Assembly (NCBI GenBank): GCA_041392805.1 | Contig: JAWKLJ010000001.1 | Location: 4,710,501 to 4,774,500, forward strand | Length of the DNA: 64,000 bases | Reading direction: 5' to 3' | From: Saprospiraceae bacterium | GTDB taxonomy: Bacteria; Bacteroidota; Bacteroidia; Chitinophagales; Saprospiraceae | In this document: positions 33,894 through 43,292 of the stretch, one piece after another | Layout of the letters: every line of letters begins with the position of its first letter | Position numbering within the stretch: position 1 is the first letter of the stretch | The notes under the pieces: model-generated | Seen by the model: the letters and a program-made list of their open reading frames with translations, nothing else | The model's database searches: none | Told to the model about the DNA's origin: nothing | Made by a program: the position numbers and the translations under genes

Positions 33894-34841
33894 CTAAAAA
33901 AAGCTCGTCGTAACCGATCCCTCTGCGCCAATAGTAGCCTTCACACCTATTTCGATAGAAAAAGCGTGTTGGCTTCTTTTGTTCTCCTGTCCTGCTTTGC
34001 CAGCCGTCAAATCCATCACATCATAAAAGGCTACCCCACTAGCAAAAGCATGGAAGCTCCCTCCTATTTTCTTGGAAATCGTTGCGCCAGCAATGGGTCC
34101 GATATGAAAGGCGCCACCCCCGACGTCTTCGGGGAGCAGGACTTTGCTGGTCTCGGCTAGTTGTTCTAAAGAAATGAGTTGTGCTGCCGTAAATTCATTT
34201 TCAGCGGCCACGCGTTCGATTTCTTTGTTAAGATGAGAAAAGAAGCCAGCTTCACTTTCCGAGCGACTAAAACTCCAGTCGAAACCTGCTCTTGCTCCCA
34301 CAAATACTTCATAATCAAAAGCTTTTCCGATGCTGTTGCCGCCTGCCCCATAAGCTGTTTTGAGGATATTGGCCCTATAGTCTACATGTAGGTTCATCCC
34401 CTTTTTCCCTTGCTTAAAATAGCCAGAACTCACCGCCAGTTCAAAGAAATGGATCGGGATTTTTACATCTGAAGATTCACCAAATCCATAGCTGATAAAA
34501 GCTGTAAGGACCGTCTTATTATAGCCATTTTGTCCAAATTCCTGGCCAAGGTTAATGTCATTTAACGGCGCTTCTTGGCCTTGAAGCAGCGACTCCAAAG
34601 TGGCGCCCAATTTGATGAGGTTCCACATGGCCTGAAAATGAGGATTGGAGGATAATTTGGCGCGATCATCCAGTGCAATGATACTGGTGAATTTGAGCCC
34701 CAAATCCAGTCTGGCATCATCCAATGCAACAAAATAATTTTGTTTTTTCTTCTTATGGTCTTTATACTGAAAGGCTGGCTGTTGACCAAATAAGGGGTAG
34801 AATAGGAGAGTGGTGATGGTGAGTAGTAGTATTCTTCTCAT
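33894..34841 (-). CDS. Unknown secreted, probably outer-membrane barrel-like protein
   Basis: 315 residues with a signal peptide (ILLLTITTLLFYPLFGQ). The sequence alternates short beta-like strands and Gly/Ser turns (TVLTAFISYGFGESSD, EVFVGARAGFDWSF, GPIAGATISKKIGGSFHAFASGVAFYDV) and ends in Phe (GSVTTSFF), the C-terminal aromatic typical of outer-membrane proteins. I do not recognise the family. It lies 106 bp downstream of a similar-sized gene on the same strand that also looks barrel-like, and the two may be a pair. Confidence 0.65.
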   Translation of the reverse strand: MRRILLLTITTLLFYPLFGQQPAFQYKDHKKKKQNYFVALDDARLDLGLKFTSIIALDDRAKLSSNPHFQAMWNLIKLGATLESLLQGQEAPLNDINLGQEFGQNGYNKTVLTAFISYGFGESSDVKIPIHFFELAVSSGYFKQGKKGMNLHVDYRANILKTAYGAGGNSIGKAFDYEVFVGARAGFDWSFSRSESEAGFFSHLNKEIERVAAENEFTAAQLISLEQLAETSKVLLPEDVGGGAFHIGPIAGATISKKIGGSFHAFASGVAFYDVMDLTAGKAGQENKRSQHAFSIEIGVKATIGAEGSVTTSFF

Positions 34842-34947
34842 AATATTAGGTTATATTTTTTTGGCATAAATCCTTTGTTTTTCAATTGGTATCGTAGTTC
34901 ATTGAGTCATCATATGGTGTAGTATGCTATCCTTGATGCTTCCGCCT

Positions 34948-35916
34948 TTACAAGCCCGCCATTGCCCACCGCATTCCCAAAAAGCCATAGGCTGAAAACA
35001 TGGGACTGGTGCCTTTGATGCTTAGGTGATTGTTAAGGCTAAGTTCTGTTCCTGCCACGAGTGAAAAACCGCTGCCAAAATTGAGGGGTAATTCTGCCCT
35101 GGCAAACCAGCCAAGGGAGGGAACAATCCTCGGATCCCTGAATTTCCCAAAAACTACATTTTGGATGGCTTCTGCGATCTTGTCGGTCACCCCTTCCACC
35201 GAATTGAGGATGCCGCCCTCCATGAGTTCATCCAGCCTTTCTCTGACAAATAGAATGTTACCCAGGTCAACAACGGGTGAAGGGTCGGCTGTAAACCGGA
35301 CACCGGTCGTAAGCTCCAGGTCCAATGTCCTCGTTTTTCTATCCCCCCATTCCAATAAAACCTGATCGCCCATGAAAAGCTGTTTGAGGTGAGCATACAC
35401 TTCCAGGTCATATCGTTTATTAAAAAAGGGTTTTATGCGATTGACATCAGCCAGGGCCATGACAGCTAAATGCTCCGATAAGGCCTCCGCTTGCCCAGAA
35501 ATAGATAGGCGAACAGCTTTGATTTGGTTTTTTAGTTTCATGGATTCCTGCCGCTCGGTCAAACGAGGCGCAGAGATCGTGAAACTGCCGCCAATCCATT
35601 TGTATTTGGCAAAAAAGCGAACACTGGATACGCTTCTACTTAGGTTTTTCTTTACTTCCTGGTCTTTCAAGTCTATCCGAAGCCCTGGAAATAATTCTTT
35701 TAACCACCTTGGGGCATCAATGTCGAATCGAACAAATGCAGTGTCGATTTGATCAGCGGTGATTTCTAATTCCGAAAAACCGACCATTTTGGACAAATCC
35801 CCTTTGAAAGTGGTATAGGTACCGCCAATGACTGATTCCATACCAAATTCAAACCCCTGCCCTTGTAGTGCACAAACACTAAATAAAGCAAAGTAGCATA
35901 GCCAGATTTTTTTCAT
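34948..35916 (-). CDS. Unknown secreted barrel-like protein
   Basis: 322 residues with a signal peptide (IWLCYFALFSVCALQGQ). The start FEFGMESVIGGTYTTFKGDLS and the end NNHLSIKGTSPMFSAYGFLGMRWAMAGL have the alternating pattern of an outer-membrane barrel. A charged helical part lies between (LTERQESMKLKNQIKAVRLSISGQAEALSEH). No known family recognised. The gene is followed by a second barrel-like gene on the same strand and preceded by the terminator of the CHU_C gene. Confidence 0.65.
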   Translation of the reverse strand: MKKIWLCYFALFSVCALQGQGFEFGMESVIGGTYTTFKGDLSKMVGFSELEITADQIDTAFVRFDIDAPRWLKELFPGLRIDLKDQEVKKNLSRSVSSVRFFAKYKWIGGSFTISAPRLTERQESMKLKNQIKAVRLSISGQAEALSEHLAVMALADVNRIKPFFNKRYDLEVYAHLKQLFMGDQVLLEWGDRKTRTLDLELTTGVRFTADPSPVVDLGNILFVRERLDELMEGGILNSVEGVTDKIAEAIQNVVFGKFRDPRIVPSLGWFARAELPLNFGSGFSLVAGTELSLNNHLSIKGTSPMFSAYGFLGMRWAMAGL

Positions 35917-36014
35917 AAGCAGCGGTCTTAATTAGACTTTCTAAAACAATTCACAAAGGAAAACGCTACGTCGCTGGTTCCAAGCTCCTTCCAGCTTTGT
36001 ATCTTTAAGCCGCT

Positions 36015-36038
36015 GGTTCCAAGCTCCAGCTTGGAACC
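36015..36038 (-). terminator. Perfect hairpin after the CHU_C gene
   Basis: GGTTCCAAGCT and AGCTTGGAACC (11 bp each) pair around a two-base gap, 7 bp after the stop codon of the minus-strand CHU_C gene. A partial direct copy (CGCTGGTTCCAAGCTCC) lies 45 bp further on. Confidence 0.5.
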
Positions 36039-36044
36039 TAAGCC

Positions 36045-38300
36045 TTACCTAAGCAACATCACATCCCCTTCATATTTTTTAATCACCCCATTCCCAAATC
36101 GCACCAGCCCGTAATAGGTGAACACGCCCGGATTTTGCAACTGCCCCTCTACGAAACCATCCCAACCCAAAGTGGGAATATTCAAATCAATTTCTTCCGC
36201 TTTGAAAACGAGGTTGCCTTGCCGATCAAAAATTAAAAGCGAAGCAATGCTTTCGCCTGAGGTACCATCACTGAAAAAAGTAAACCAATCATTGATGCCA
36301 TCATCATTAGGGGAAAAAGAATTTGGCACATAAATATCCCCAAGTACGATGCTAAGCGGAAAACCATCGGAAACCCTACAGCCACGTTCATCTTCTACCA
36401 CAATCCTGATATCCATATCTTGTTCAGCAATAAAGGAAGTCTGGAGATTACCGGTATTGATCGAGGCTGGAATCCATTGAATAGCGACGGCTTGGCCAAT
36501 AATATTGGCAGTCAAATCAACAGGTGTGAGGGGGCGAATATTTAATGCTTCTACTCCTAAAGAAACAGCTAAAGTGTCGGGCGCAATAACATTCAGTTTT
36601 CGCTCTTGTATACATCCTAGGTCATCCTGGATGGTAACATAGTAGGTGCCCGGCGGGAGCTGTTCAAAAGTGCCATTTAAAACGTAAGTTTCACCCCTAT
36701 CTATTGAAAAGATCATGGGACGATCCAGATCAGCCGGAATAATGGAAATACTTCCTGTCTCATTGGGGCAAAAAGGATGCTCGATCTGTATATCAAAGTC
36801 GGGGCCATCAGGCCGCGGGATGTTAATGGTGCTAACGGTGCTGCAACCTGTCGGATCAGTGATAGTCACCTGGAATGTTCCCCCTGTAGGCGTACCAATG
36901 GTGGAAGAGGTATCTCCTGTTTCCCATTGGTAATGCAAGTCTTCGGGTAAAAGGTATACCCGGGAACTATCACAGCTGTCTTCGATTAAGACCTCAAAGG
37001 AAGGCGGTTCACTGCCACTTACGACAAAGGATTGAGTAGCAATACAACCAAATTGATCCTCTCCCTCCACCGAATAAGTCCCAAAATAGGCGGGCTGTAA
37101 ATCGGAGATAAACGGAGAAGGAAGCATTGCTCCCGTTGGATCAAACCATTCTACCTGGGTAAAAGCGGTATCATTAAAAAGCAAAAAGGAAACGGTCTCG
37201 CCCAAACAAGCATTGGTGGATTGGACGAGGGGGGTAGGAGGAACATGTACCATTACATTCAGTGTATCTGTATCCTCACAGCCTTCCGTATTAAAGGCAT
37301 GTAAGACCCATTGCCCGCTGTGAATAGCCTGTGCTTCAGCGATAACAACCAAAGAATCAGTCATATTGCCAGTTGGGCTTTCCCAGAAATGGCCAAAGCC
37401 TCCTTGGCCGGCAAATTGAAAGACTTCTCCCTCGCAATTGCTCCTATCTGCTCCAGCTTGCGCAAAAGGAGGATTTTCTATTAAAATGGAATCAACAATA
37501 ACACAGCAAGCTTCTTCTACCTGAAAATAATACCAGCCCAGATTGCCCGAAAGTGGTAAAACAGCATTGGCTTGGTCTGCATGCCAGCCACTTCGATTGG
37601 ACCATTGAACAGCGGCATCTGCCGAATAACAAGCAGCAGGTAATAGGGCATTCAAATACAGGCTATCTGCCTGGCAATCTATTTGGTAATTTAAACTAAT
37701 GTTGCATGGGGTGATGGTCTCCGGACAAACAATATGCGCAGCAAAGGAGGTGCTGGTATTGGCTGGGTTGCTGTAAACGCTGAATTCGATCTGCAAGCCG
37801 ATGGCACAAACGGGGATTTCACCACTGAGCCGACCCACGCCACTTAAGGTTTGCAGGTTGCCGGTAAGGGTGAACGGTGGTTGGTTGAATGAACGGAGCC
37901 ATAAATCAAGTGTAGATTGCTCACCTACCCCACTGACCATCAGCGAGTCGTTTAAAACCAGCGCAAAACCACCTACACAATCCGAACAGCTGCCAAAAGC
38001 AATAGCACCCAAGCTTTTAAAACTACTATCCGGCATAATCGCAAAAGCAGCAGCCCTATCCACCTGCTGCCCGCCAAAAGCATTTATATCTACATAAAAT
38101 GCCCTTAGCTGCTTATCCTCACCAAAATAGGTATGGTAGATCAGCGTATCGCGCGTTTGTTCGCCATTATCATTAGCGGCCTGTGGGTCAATATAGGACG
38201 TCCCACAGGATTCAAGAATGATGATGGACTGCGCTGCTAAGTCTTGCAAAAAACTAAAGCTTGAGACCAATAGAAAAAGGCGTATTTTCAAACCTGTCAT
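36045..38300 (-). CDS. Secreted protein with type IX secretion (CHU_C) C-terminal domain
   Basis: 751 residues with a signal peptide (FLLVSSFSFLQDLAAQ). The first 200 residues resemble a structural domain with paired Cys (CSDCVGGFALVLND). A series of Ig/PKD-like modules with Gly-Cys repeats follows (GCEDTDTLNVMVHVPP, GCIATQSFVVSGSEPP, GCSTVSTINIPRPDGP). The last 90 residues are the CHU_C domain (VPNSFSPNDDGINDWF ... GDVMLLR), the sorting signal read by the type IX secretion system in this phylum. It is likely a cell-surface or released adhesin-like protein. The fold of the ligand-binding part is not recognised. Confidence 0.87.
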   Translation of the reverse strand: MTGLKIRLFLLVSSFSFLQDLAAQSIIILESCGTSYIDPQAANDNGEQTRDTLIYHTYFGEDKQLRAFYVDINAFGGQQVDRAAAFAIMPDSSFKSLGAIAFGSCSDCVGGFALVLNDSLMVSGVGEQSTLDLWLRSFNQPPFTLTGNLQTLSGVGRLSGEIPVCAIGLQIEFSVYSNPANTSTSFAAHIVCPETITPCNISLNYQIDCQADSLYLNALLPAACYSADAAVQWSNRSGWHADQANAVLPLSGNLGWYYFQVEEACCVIVDSILIENPPFAQAGADRSNCEGEVFQFAGQGGFGHFWESPTGNMTDSLVVIAEAQAIHSGQWVLHAFNTEGCEDTDTLNVMVHVPPTPLVQSTNACLGETVSFLLFNDTAFTQVEWFDPTGAMLPSPFISDLQPAYFGTYSVEGEDQFGCIATQSFVVSGSEPPSFEVLIEDSCDSSRVYLLPEDLHYQWETGDTSSTIGTPTGGTFQVTITDPTGCSTVSTINIPRPDGPDFDIQIEHPFCPNETGSISIIPADLDRPMIFSIDRGETYVLNGTFEQLPPGTYYVTIQDDLGCIQERKLNVIAPDTLAVSLGVEALNIRPLTPVDLTANIIGQAVAIQWIPASINTGNLQTSFIAEQDMDIRIVVEDERGCRVSDGFPLSIVLGDIYVPNSFSPNDDGINDWFTFFSDGTSGESIASLLIFDRQGNLVFKAEEIDLNIPTLGWDGFVEGQLQNPGVFTYYGLVRFGNGVIKKYEGDVMLLR

Positions 38301-38793
38301 AAATCAATGTAGTCCTTATCCTTAGCGATTAACAAAAACCGTTCCGGCATTTGCATTTGGACGATTTATATTCAAAAAGTTACAATGTGATATATTGAAA
38401 TGGGTGTTTTTTCGGGTTTTCTGATGTATTGTTAACCTTTGAAAAGTAAAGTTTTGGCCTAAAATTCTTCAACCATAAACTTTTTACTTCTTCACCTTGT
38501 AGAAATACAAGCCGACTGAAGCCCTATGGGATTACAATGGATGTCGTCAGAAAACCCCTGCAAGGAATTGCAGGCAGGGTATTTGAATCAAGTTTGGAGA
38601 TTTATGATAAGTCGGGGTAAAAGTAACACTTTTTAATTTTTTTTATACTTAAGAATTGTATTAAATTTGGTTAAAGTTGGCAAAGTGGAGGCACCTCAAA
38701 TTGTAACTTGCCAATAAGGGATGGAAAACATACTTCGAAGAAAGGAAATAACTACATCTAAAACCAAACCAATAACGAAGTAAATCAATTATT
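38301..38793. other. Intergenic region before the glucosaminidase gene
   Basis: 493 AT-rich bases. The only structure seen is a short hairpin at 38557-38574 (CCTGCAA / TTGCAGG with a GGAA loop). No ORF of merit. Promoters of both flanking genes should be here, none with a clear TAnnTTTG box. Confidence 0.45.
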
Positions 38794-39909
38794 TTGAACT
38801 TGATTCAAAGCTTTATAGCTAGTATCAGGCAAATTGCCACTGGTTTTTTTGTAGGTGTGTTGGTATTGGGGGGCCTTTTTGCAGCATTATTTATCTATCA
38901 ACAGCACTGGGATGAACTTTCAAGGTTGCCTATCATTCGAGAATTTTCGAATGTATACCAGGAAGGAGTGTCGACCCTAAAGGGTGTGGGAGGAGACCTT
39001 ATTGCCAAATTTTATGAAGACGATGTGCTGAAAATCAATGGGATATCCATCCTGAAAAGCAAACTCGGACCACAGGACACCCTGCACTCGATGGATACGC
39101 CGCTTACCAACGAAGGCCAATTGGTCGTCTATACGAGCTGGGACCGGGATCGGATCGTCGAAAATCTTCGGCAGAAAGGATTCTCAGATAAGAAGTTAAA
39201 GAATGCCACCCGCTTTGCCCATTATATTGACCAACACCAGGGGATTGCCATGAGAGATATGCAGCAGCACAAGGTCTTGGCCAGTATCAAATTGGCACAA
39301 GCACTTTTAGAGTCAAATGCAGGCGGGTCGGATTTGGCAACGGCCTCTAATAACCAGTTCGGTATCAAAGCCTTACCGGGCCCCTCGGCTCGACAAAAAA
39401 TTAAAAGGAAGGAATTCCAACATTTATACGATGAAGAGTTTGTTTTTAAATCACCAGCCATTGGCGTTTACAATATGCATGATGATCATCACTATGACCG
39501 TTTTGAAAAATACGAGACGGTGGGAGACAGTTACGCCCGCCATACCCAGCTCTTAACCCGACCCTGTAGTGCTGGAGAGAAAGGTTGTTACAGTTGGATT
39601 TGGCCGACCTTCAAAGTAAGTGAGGATTTGGTTGATTTAACGACGATGGCTAATGTGTATTATCGAAGCTCGGGTTATAAGGGCAATGATTTTTTTAATG
39701 GGAAAACGAAAGTCCCGTATTATGCGGCGGCGGCGGCAGGACTAAAAATGGCCGGATATGCAACTAGCCGACAATATCACAAAAAACTTGCCTATTTGAT
39801 TGAAACGTATGAGTTATGGCGATTTGATGTCGATTTACTGGCAGCTGTCAATCGGGCCACATCCTCAAGGATACATTCCGGCAGAAGGGCAAAACAGGCC
39901 AGTGAGTAA
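38794..39909 (+). CDS. Membrane-anchored N-acetylglucosaminidase (FlgJ/glycoside hydrolase 73-like)
   Basis: 371 residues from a TTG start. One membrane anchor at about 14-36 (ATGFFVGVLVLGGLFAALFIY). The catalytic glucosaminidase domain covers about 140-330: KVLASIKLAQALLESNAGGSD contains the catalytic Glu173, followed by NNQFGIKAL and the typical FEKYETVGDSYARHTQLL. The domain cleaves peptidoglycan glycan strands. The 3' end of the gene (39745 on) is the left copy of a 213-bp direct duplication whose right copy lies 2.9 kb downstream as a frameshifted remnant. The following island contains an IS element. Confidence 0.83.
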   Translation: MNLIQSFIASIRQIATGFFVGVLVLGGLFAALFIYQQHWDELSRLPIIREFSNVYQEGVSTLKGVGGDLIAKFYEDDVLKINGISILKSKLGPQDTLHSMDTPLTNEGQLVVYTSWDRDRIVENLRQKGFSDKKLKNATRFAHYIDQHQGIAMRDMQQHKVLASIKLAQALLESNAGGSDLATASNNQFGIKALPGPSARQKIKRKEFQHLYDEEFVFKSPAIGVYNMHDDHHYDRFEKYETVGDSYARHTQLLTRPCSAGEKGCYSWIWPTFKVSEDLVDLTTMANVYYRSSGYKGNDFFNGKTKVPYYAAAAAGLKMAGYATSRQYHKKLAYLIETYELWRFDVDLLAAVNRATSSRIHSGRRAKQASE

Positions 39910-39957
39910 TTGTCAGGGATAAGTAGGCATAATAAACTCAACTTGTAGGCATCTTTG
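39745..39957 (+). repeat. Left copy of a 213-bp direct duplication
   Basis: Covers the last 55 codons of the glucosaminidase gene and 48 bp after its stop. The right copy at 42691-42914 differs by six base changes and an 11-bp insertion, about 97 percent identity over aligned bases by eye. Confidence 0.9.
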
Positions 39958-40370
39958 AATACCAAATTATCTCAAAAGGGTATACAAATTTCGAATGACT
40001 GATTTTAGTGGAAGTTTTGAAGATTTAAAGAGAACCTTTAACAATTCATGTTCAAAATCGCCCTATAAAAGGTTGAAGATTTAAATATGATGGCATTTTT
40101 CAACACGATTAATTAAGAATTTACCAATCAAAAAAATGTGTACCCTTTGAATGATTTATTATTAAAAGGACTTGGTTCCTTTTTACTGCAATTTTGTTTG
40201 TTGCCGTGTTTAATGGGTTTAATGTTTCCTTTTAGGACAAAGAAATAAGTACTTCTATTAGCTATATTTAGAAGAGATTTTTTTACCGAAAAAACTACAC
40301 AGCCAATATTGTTTTTCAGCCGTTACAATTCCAGGATTAATTCAAATGCCCTCATTTAACGATATAATAG
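39958..40370. other. Intergenic AT-rich stretch
   Basis: 413 bp between the duplication and the IS target site. No ORF, RNA or repeat recognised. Confidence 0.5.
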
Positions 40371-40377
40371 TTAATAG

Positions 40378-41708
40378 CTGATCTTTCGCAGGCGAAAGAT
40401 TTTGAATTTTGAAAAAAATAGCAGTACCCAGCACAGGATGCATAGCTTTTCCAGTTAGTGCGTTGCACTAAAAAAAGGTATTCGCATAAACCGATAATTA
40501 GCCCTACCTCAAAAGAGAGGTATGTACCAGATCGGGCTGATCAATTTTGGGGACAAAGGCTTTGAGCCTTTGCACCTCCTGATAAGCTGCTCTGAGGGCT
40601 TTGACATACATTTTGGTTTTTAGGGCAAAGTGATTGGTTTGCTCTTTTACCGAGAGCAACTCCAATTTAGTCCAGGCGATCATGGCGGCAAAAACATGAT
40701 TACACTGGGAGATCTCATGCTTAGTGGGGGATTTTTCCAAACCCACATTCTGCTTGAGTGATTTATGGAATACCTCGACTCCCCATCGTGTTTCGTAGGT
40801 TGTGCAGATGGTGGAAGCATCTAAATCCAGATCGTTGGTCACCAGGTACAAGTCTCCAGTTGAGCCATCTTGGTTTGTAAAGACCTGTTTGACGAGTTGA
40901 ACTGGAAAATCCAGTCCTTTCAAATAAACAGTAATGGCCTGGCCTGCTTGCAACTCTAGGCCGTCGACTCGGTGGAATTTACCTTCCAGTTTGTCTTCCA
41001 TACTCAGAGCTACCTTACGGTTGCTCTTCAAGGCACCAATGAAGTACTTTTCCAGCTTAAAGTGCACAAAATCAAAGTTTTCCTTGGCCGAAAACCAGGT
41101 ATCCCACACCACATAGCGATAGGGAACCCGATTGTATTTGGTCACTGCGAAAAGCTGATCGCGAAGCAGCTCATTTTTACTACGAGGGCTACGCTTTTTG
41201 ACTTGGCCGCTTTTGGAGTCAACATATTCCTCTGATTTGCGTATGATCTCAAAGGCAAGGGGCAGTTCAATACCCAGTGGACTCTGATAAAGGAAATTGA
41301 GGATGTTAATCCCTTTGGTATGGCCAGCCTTCGGCTTCTTGGAGTGATCCCAGTGCCAACAGATCACTTCATTTTCCGTAGAATGAGGCTTTTCCTCAAT
41401 GGTGTCATCTACTTTGATGATCGCATCGGGATGCTCAACACTACGCACCAATCGCTTGATGCAATGCCAATAATCCTTGGCCGTAAAGATCTCTTGTCCT
41501 AAAAACCGACTGATCTTATCATGGCTCAACGCCTGATCAGTCAATTCGGATAATCCAGTAGCCGTCGCCATGCGAAACGAGGCCAACAGATAGTCCGAGT
41601 ACAAGTCAAGTAATTTTGGGTCTTTCATCTTTAGCTCCTTTGAGCTGCAAGATATAAACCCTAGTAATTTTTATCAATTCACCAAACCTTTCGCTTGCGA
41701 AAGATCAG
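40378..41708. mobile_element. Complete DDE insertion sequence, 1331 bp
   Basis: The 21-bp terminal inverted repeats CTGATCTTTCGCAGGCGAAAG (40378-40398, itself containing a palindrome) and its complement at 41688-41708 match at 20 of 21 positions. The 7-bp target duplication TTAATAG lies at 40371-40377 and 41709-41715. The element holds one transposase gene on the minus strand. It looks intact and recent. The family is IS4-like by the transposase; a 7-bp target duplication would help to place the group. Confidence 0.93.
40504..41628 (-). CDS. IS4-superfamily transposase
   Basis: 374 residues. The DDE triad can be placed at Asp74 or 75 (VDDTIEEKP), Asp176 (VVWDTWFS) and Glu285 (YETRWGVEVFHKSLKQ), the last in the Y-(2)-R-(3)-E-(6)-K signature of the IS4 superfamily. 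Lies inside intact terminal repeats with a target duplication, and the reading frame is whole, so the element is potentially active. The catalytic distance between the second and third acidic residues is long, due to a beta-strand insertion typical of the group. Confidence 0.9.
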   Translation of the reverse strand: MKDPKLLDLYSDYLLASFRMATATGLSELTDQALSHDKISRFLGQEIFTAKDYWHCIKRLVRSVEHPDAIIKVDDTIEEKPHSTENEVICWHWDHSKKPKAGHTKGINILNFLYQSPLGIELPLAFEIIRKSEEYVDSKSGQVKKRSPRSKNELLRDQLFAVTKYNRVPYRYVVWDTWFSAKENFDFVHFKLEKYFIGALKSNRKVALSMEDKLEGKFHRVDGLELQAGQAITVYLKGLDFPVQLVKQVFTNQDGSTGDLYLVTNDLDLDASTICTTYETRWGVEVFHKSLKQNVGLEKSPTKHEISQCNHVFAAMIAWTKLELLSVKEQTNHFALKTKMYVKALRAAYQEVQRLKAFVPKIDQPDLVHTSLLR

Positions 41709-41811
41709 TTAATAGAATTATGAATGCTATCTATTGGGAGAAATAAGACTTTATGAGTCTTCTCTAAATTTTTCTTTCTAATTTTTCTGTCTGACTGCTA
41801 AAATTTTTCTT

Positions 41812-42078
41812 ATGGAGGTTCAACATGACAGGAACACTATAATCCAATTAATCTCGAAAGCTCATTTGTCAGAGGCTATTGGTCTCATAATTGAGGCTGT
41901 GGGAGAAAAAGATATAGCGCTACTAAATAATGCGATTGTCATAAGTACCGAACTTTATATTTTGGAAGAGGCAATTATGATAGATAGGGTAAATATTGAG
42001 ATAGAAATCCAGAGAAAAGGAACATTAACACGGAAGATGTTACAAATTTTAAATAGACTAAAACCTATTGATAAGTAA
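41812..42078 (+). CDS. Small protein resembling an effector-associated domain (EAD11-like)
   Basis: 88 residues. The pattern IIQLISKAHLSEAIGLIIEA ... LNNAIVISTELYILEEA ... RKMLQILNRL resembles the all-helical effector-associated domain 11, in which a start helix with L.eAl, a central N-[AV]-[IV]-x-x-S segment and a final helix L..LNRL recur. In other genomes such domains are fused to caspase-like, CHAT or NTPase effectors of bacterial conflict systems. Here it stands alone; no effector is visible in 1.2 kb downstream. The IS right end is 103 bp upstream and may have removed or replaced its promoter. Recognition is by eye and moderate. Confidence 0.42.
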   Translation: MEVQHDRNTIIQLISKAHLSEAIGLIIEAVGEKDIALLNNAIVISTELYILEEAIMIDRVNIEIEIQRKGTLTRKMLQILNRLKPIDK

Positions 42079-42127
42079 TAATTCTACTATAGCAGAATTT
42101 CTTAGATTTTTTCTATACCATGTATGA

Positions 42128-42204
42128 GATAAAAAAGTGATTCTGGTTTGTGGTGAGTCCTTGAAAACAAAGGTTTTAGCAAATTTTAAAATCACTTTTT
42201 TATC
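42128..42204. repeat. 15-bp inverted repeat with 47-bp spacer
   Basis: GATAAAAAAGTGATT at 42128-42142 is an exact complement of 42190-42204. It follows the EAD-like gene by 50 bp and may act as a terminator or be a small MITE. Confidence 0.45.
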
Positions 42205-42690
42205 CAGTGTGCAGTATAATTAGGTAATTTTACACCTCTACAATTTATCGTAGGATCCAATATACTTGCAAACTAGAGAATATATAAGCATCTACCTAAT
42301 AAACTTCCGGTTTTGAATGTTACAGCTGTATCCGAGTTTAAGTATAATTTTTTATACTTAACATTTAGTTCAAAATAATTGCAGGCTTAATGAAAGACGA
42401 AACCCCTTTGAAACCTTTAGTTTTTTGTTCATAAAATGAGATGAATCAGGAGGGGAATTTATTTTCGAATTCTTGACCTGGGCAATATATTAAATAATAA
42501 CTAAATACGAGGTCAATTCTTAATAGTTCATTGTATGCGTTCTACTTTTGCATTTTCAGCTGGCTGGCTGAAGTGATTAAAGATGACTCTAATGTGATTA
42601 GCTACTAGCATTGAAGCTAGTTCTCGAATTAGTTTTCGTTGAGAATCGCAAGGGCAAAAGAAAATATAGTATTATTTTGCAACTGGCCTT

Positions 42691-42914
42691 AAAATGGCCG
42701 AATATTCAACTAGCCGACAATATCACAAAAAACTTGCCTATTTGATTGAAACGTATGAGTTATGGCGATTTGATGGCGATTTGATGTCGATTTACTGGCA
42801 GCTGTCAATCGGGCCACATCCTCAAGGATACATTCCGGCAGAGGGGCAAAACAGGCCAGTGAGTAATTGTCAGCGATAAGTAGGCATCATAAACTCAACT
42901 TCTAGGCATCTTTG
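42691..42914 (+). pseudogene. Frameshifted duplicate of the glucosaminidase 3' end
   Basis: The sequence repeats 39745-39957. An 11-bp tandem duplication (GATGGCGATTT) shifts the frame after YELWRFDGD, so the original C-terminus is lost. It has no domain and no start of its own (the ATG at 42694 is inside the copied coding region). It is a remnant of duplication rather than a gene. Confidence 0.88.
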
Positions 42915-43292
42915 TATTGAATAATGCTCCTTCTCTGATGCTTAATGGTAAAAAAACATCATTTCATCGTTGAGAAGCCCCCCCTATAACCCACTGACGG
43001 CGTCCCATCTAAGGCTGGACGAGGCAGCGTGATGAAAAAGGAAGGTGGAATTCGGAAAGGGAAATGTTTCTGAGCGTTCCAAGGTGTAGCGTTTCCGACT
43101 TCCCATTTTGTACTTCCCATTTTGTCCAAGCTTAGACAGGTGCCCCCACTGACCACTAGGCGTCTTTGGCCACTCAATTTTTTATGCCAGAGCGGAAATC
43201 ATACGCCGTGAATCAGGTCTTTGTGTTCAATGAAGTATGCAGCCTTCCTTTAAGTAAGCAACACATTAATATTCAAAACTATAAATCTCAAG

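Larger units (their letters stand above)
42079..43292. other. Gene-poor island remainder
   Basis: 1.2 kb without an intact gene. It holds an inverted repeat at 42128-42204, the duplicated gene fragment at 42691-42914 and a short direct repeat ACTTCCCATTTTGT at about 43096 and 43110. Nothing else recognised. Confidence 0.6.

Noticed and set aside
42694..42879. 61-codon frame in the island
   Set aside because: It is the duplicated glucosaminidase 3' end with an 11-bp frameshift, entered as a pseudogene.
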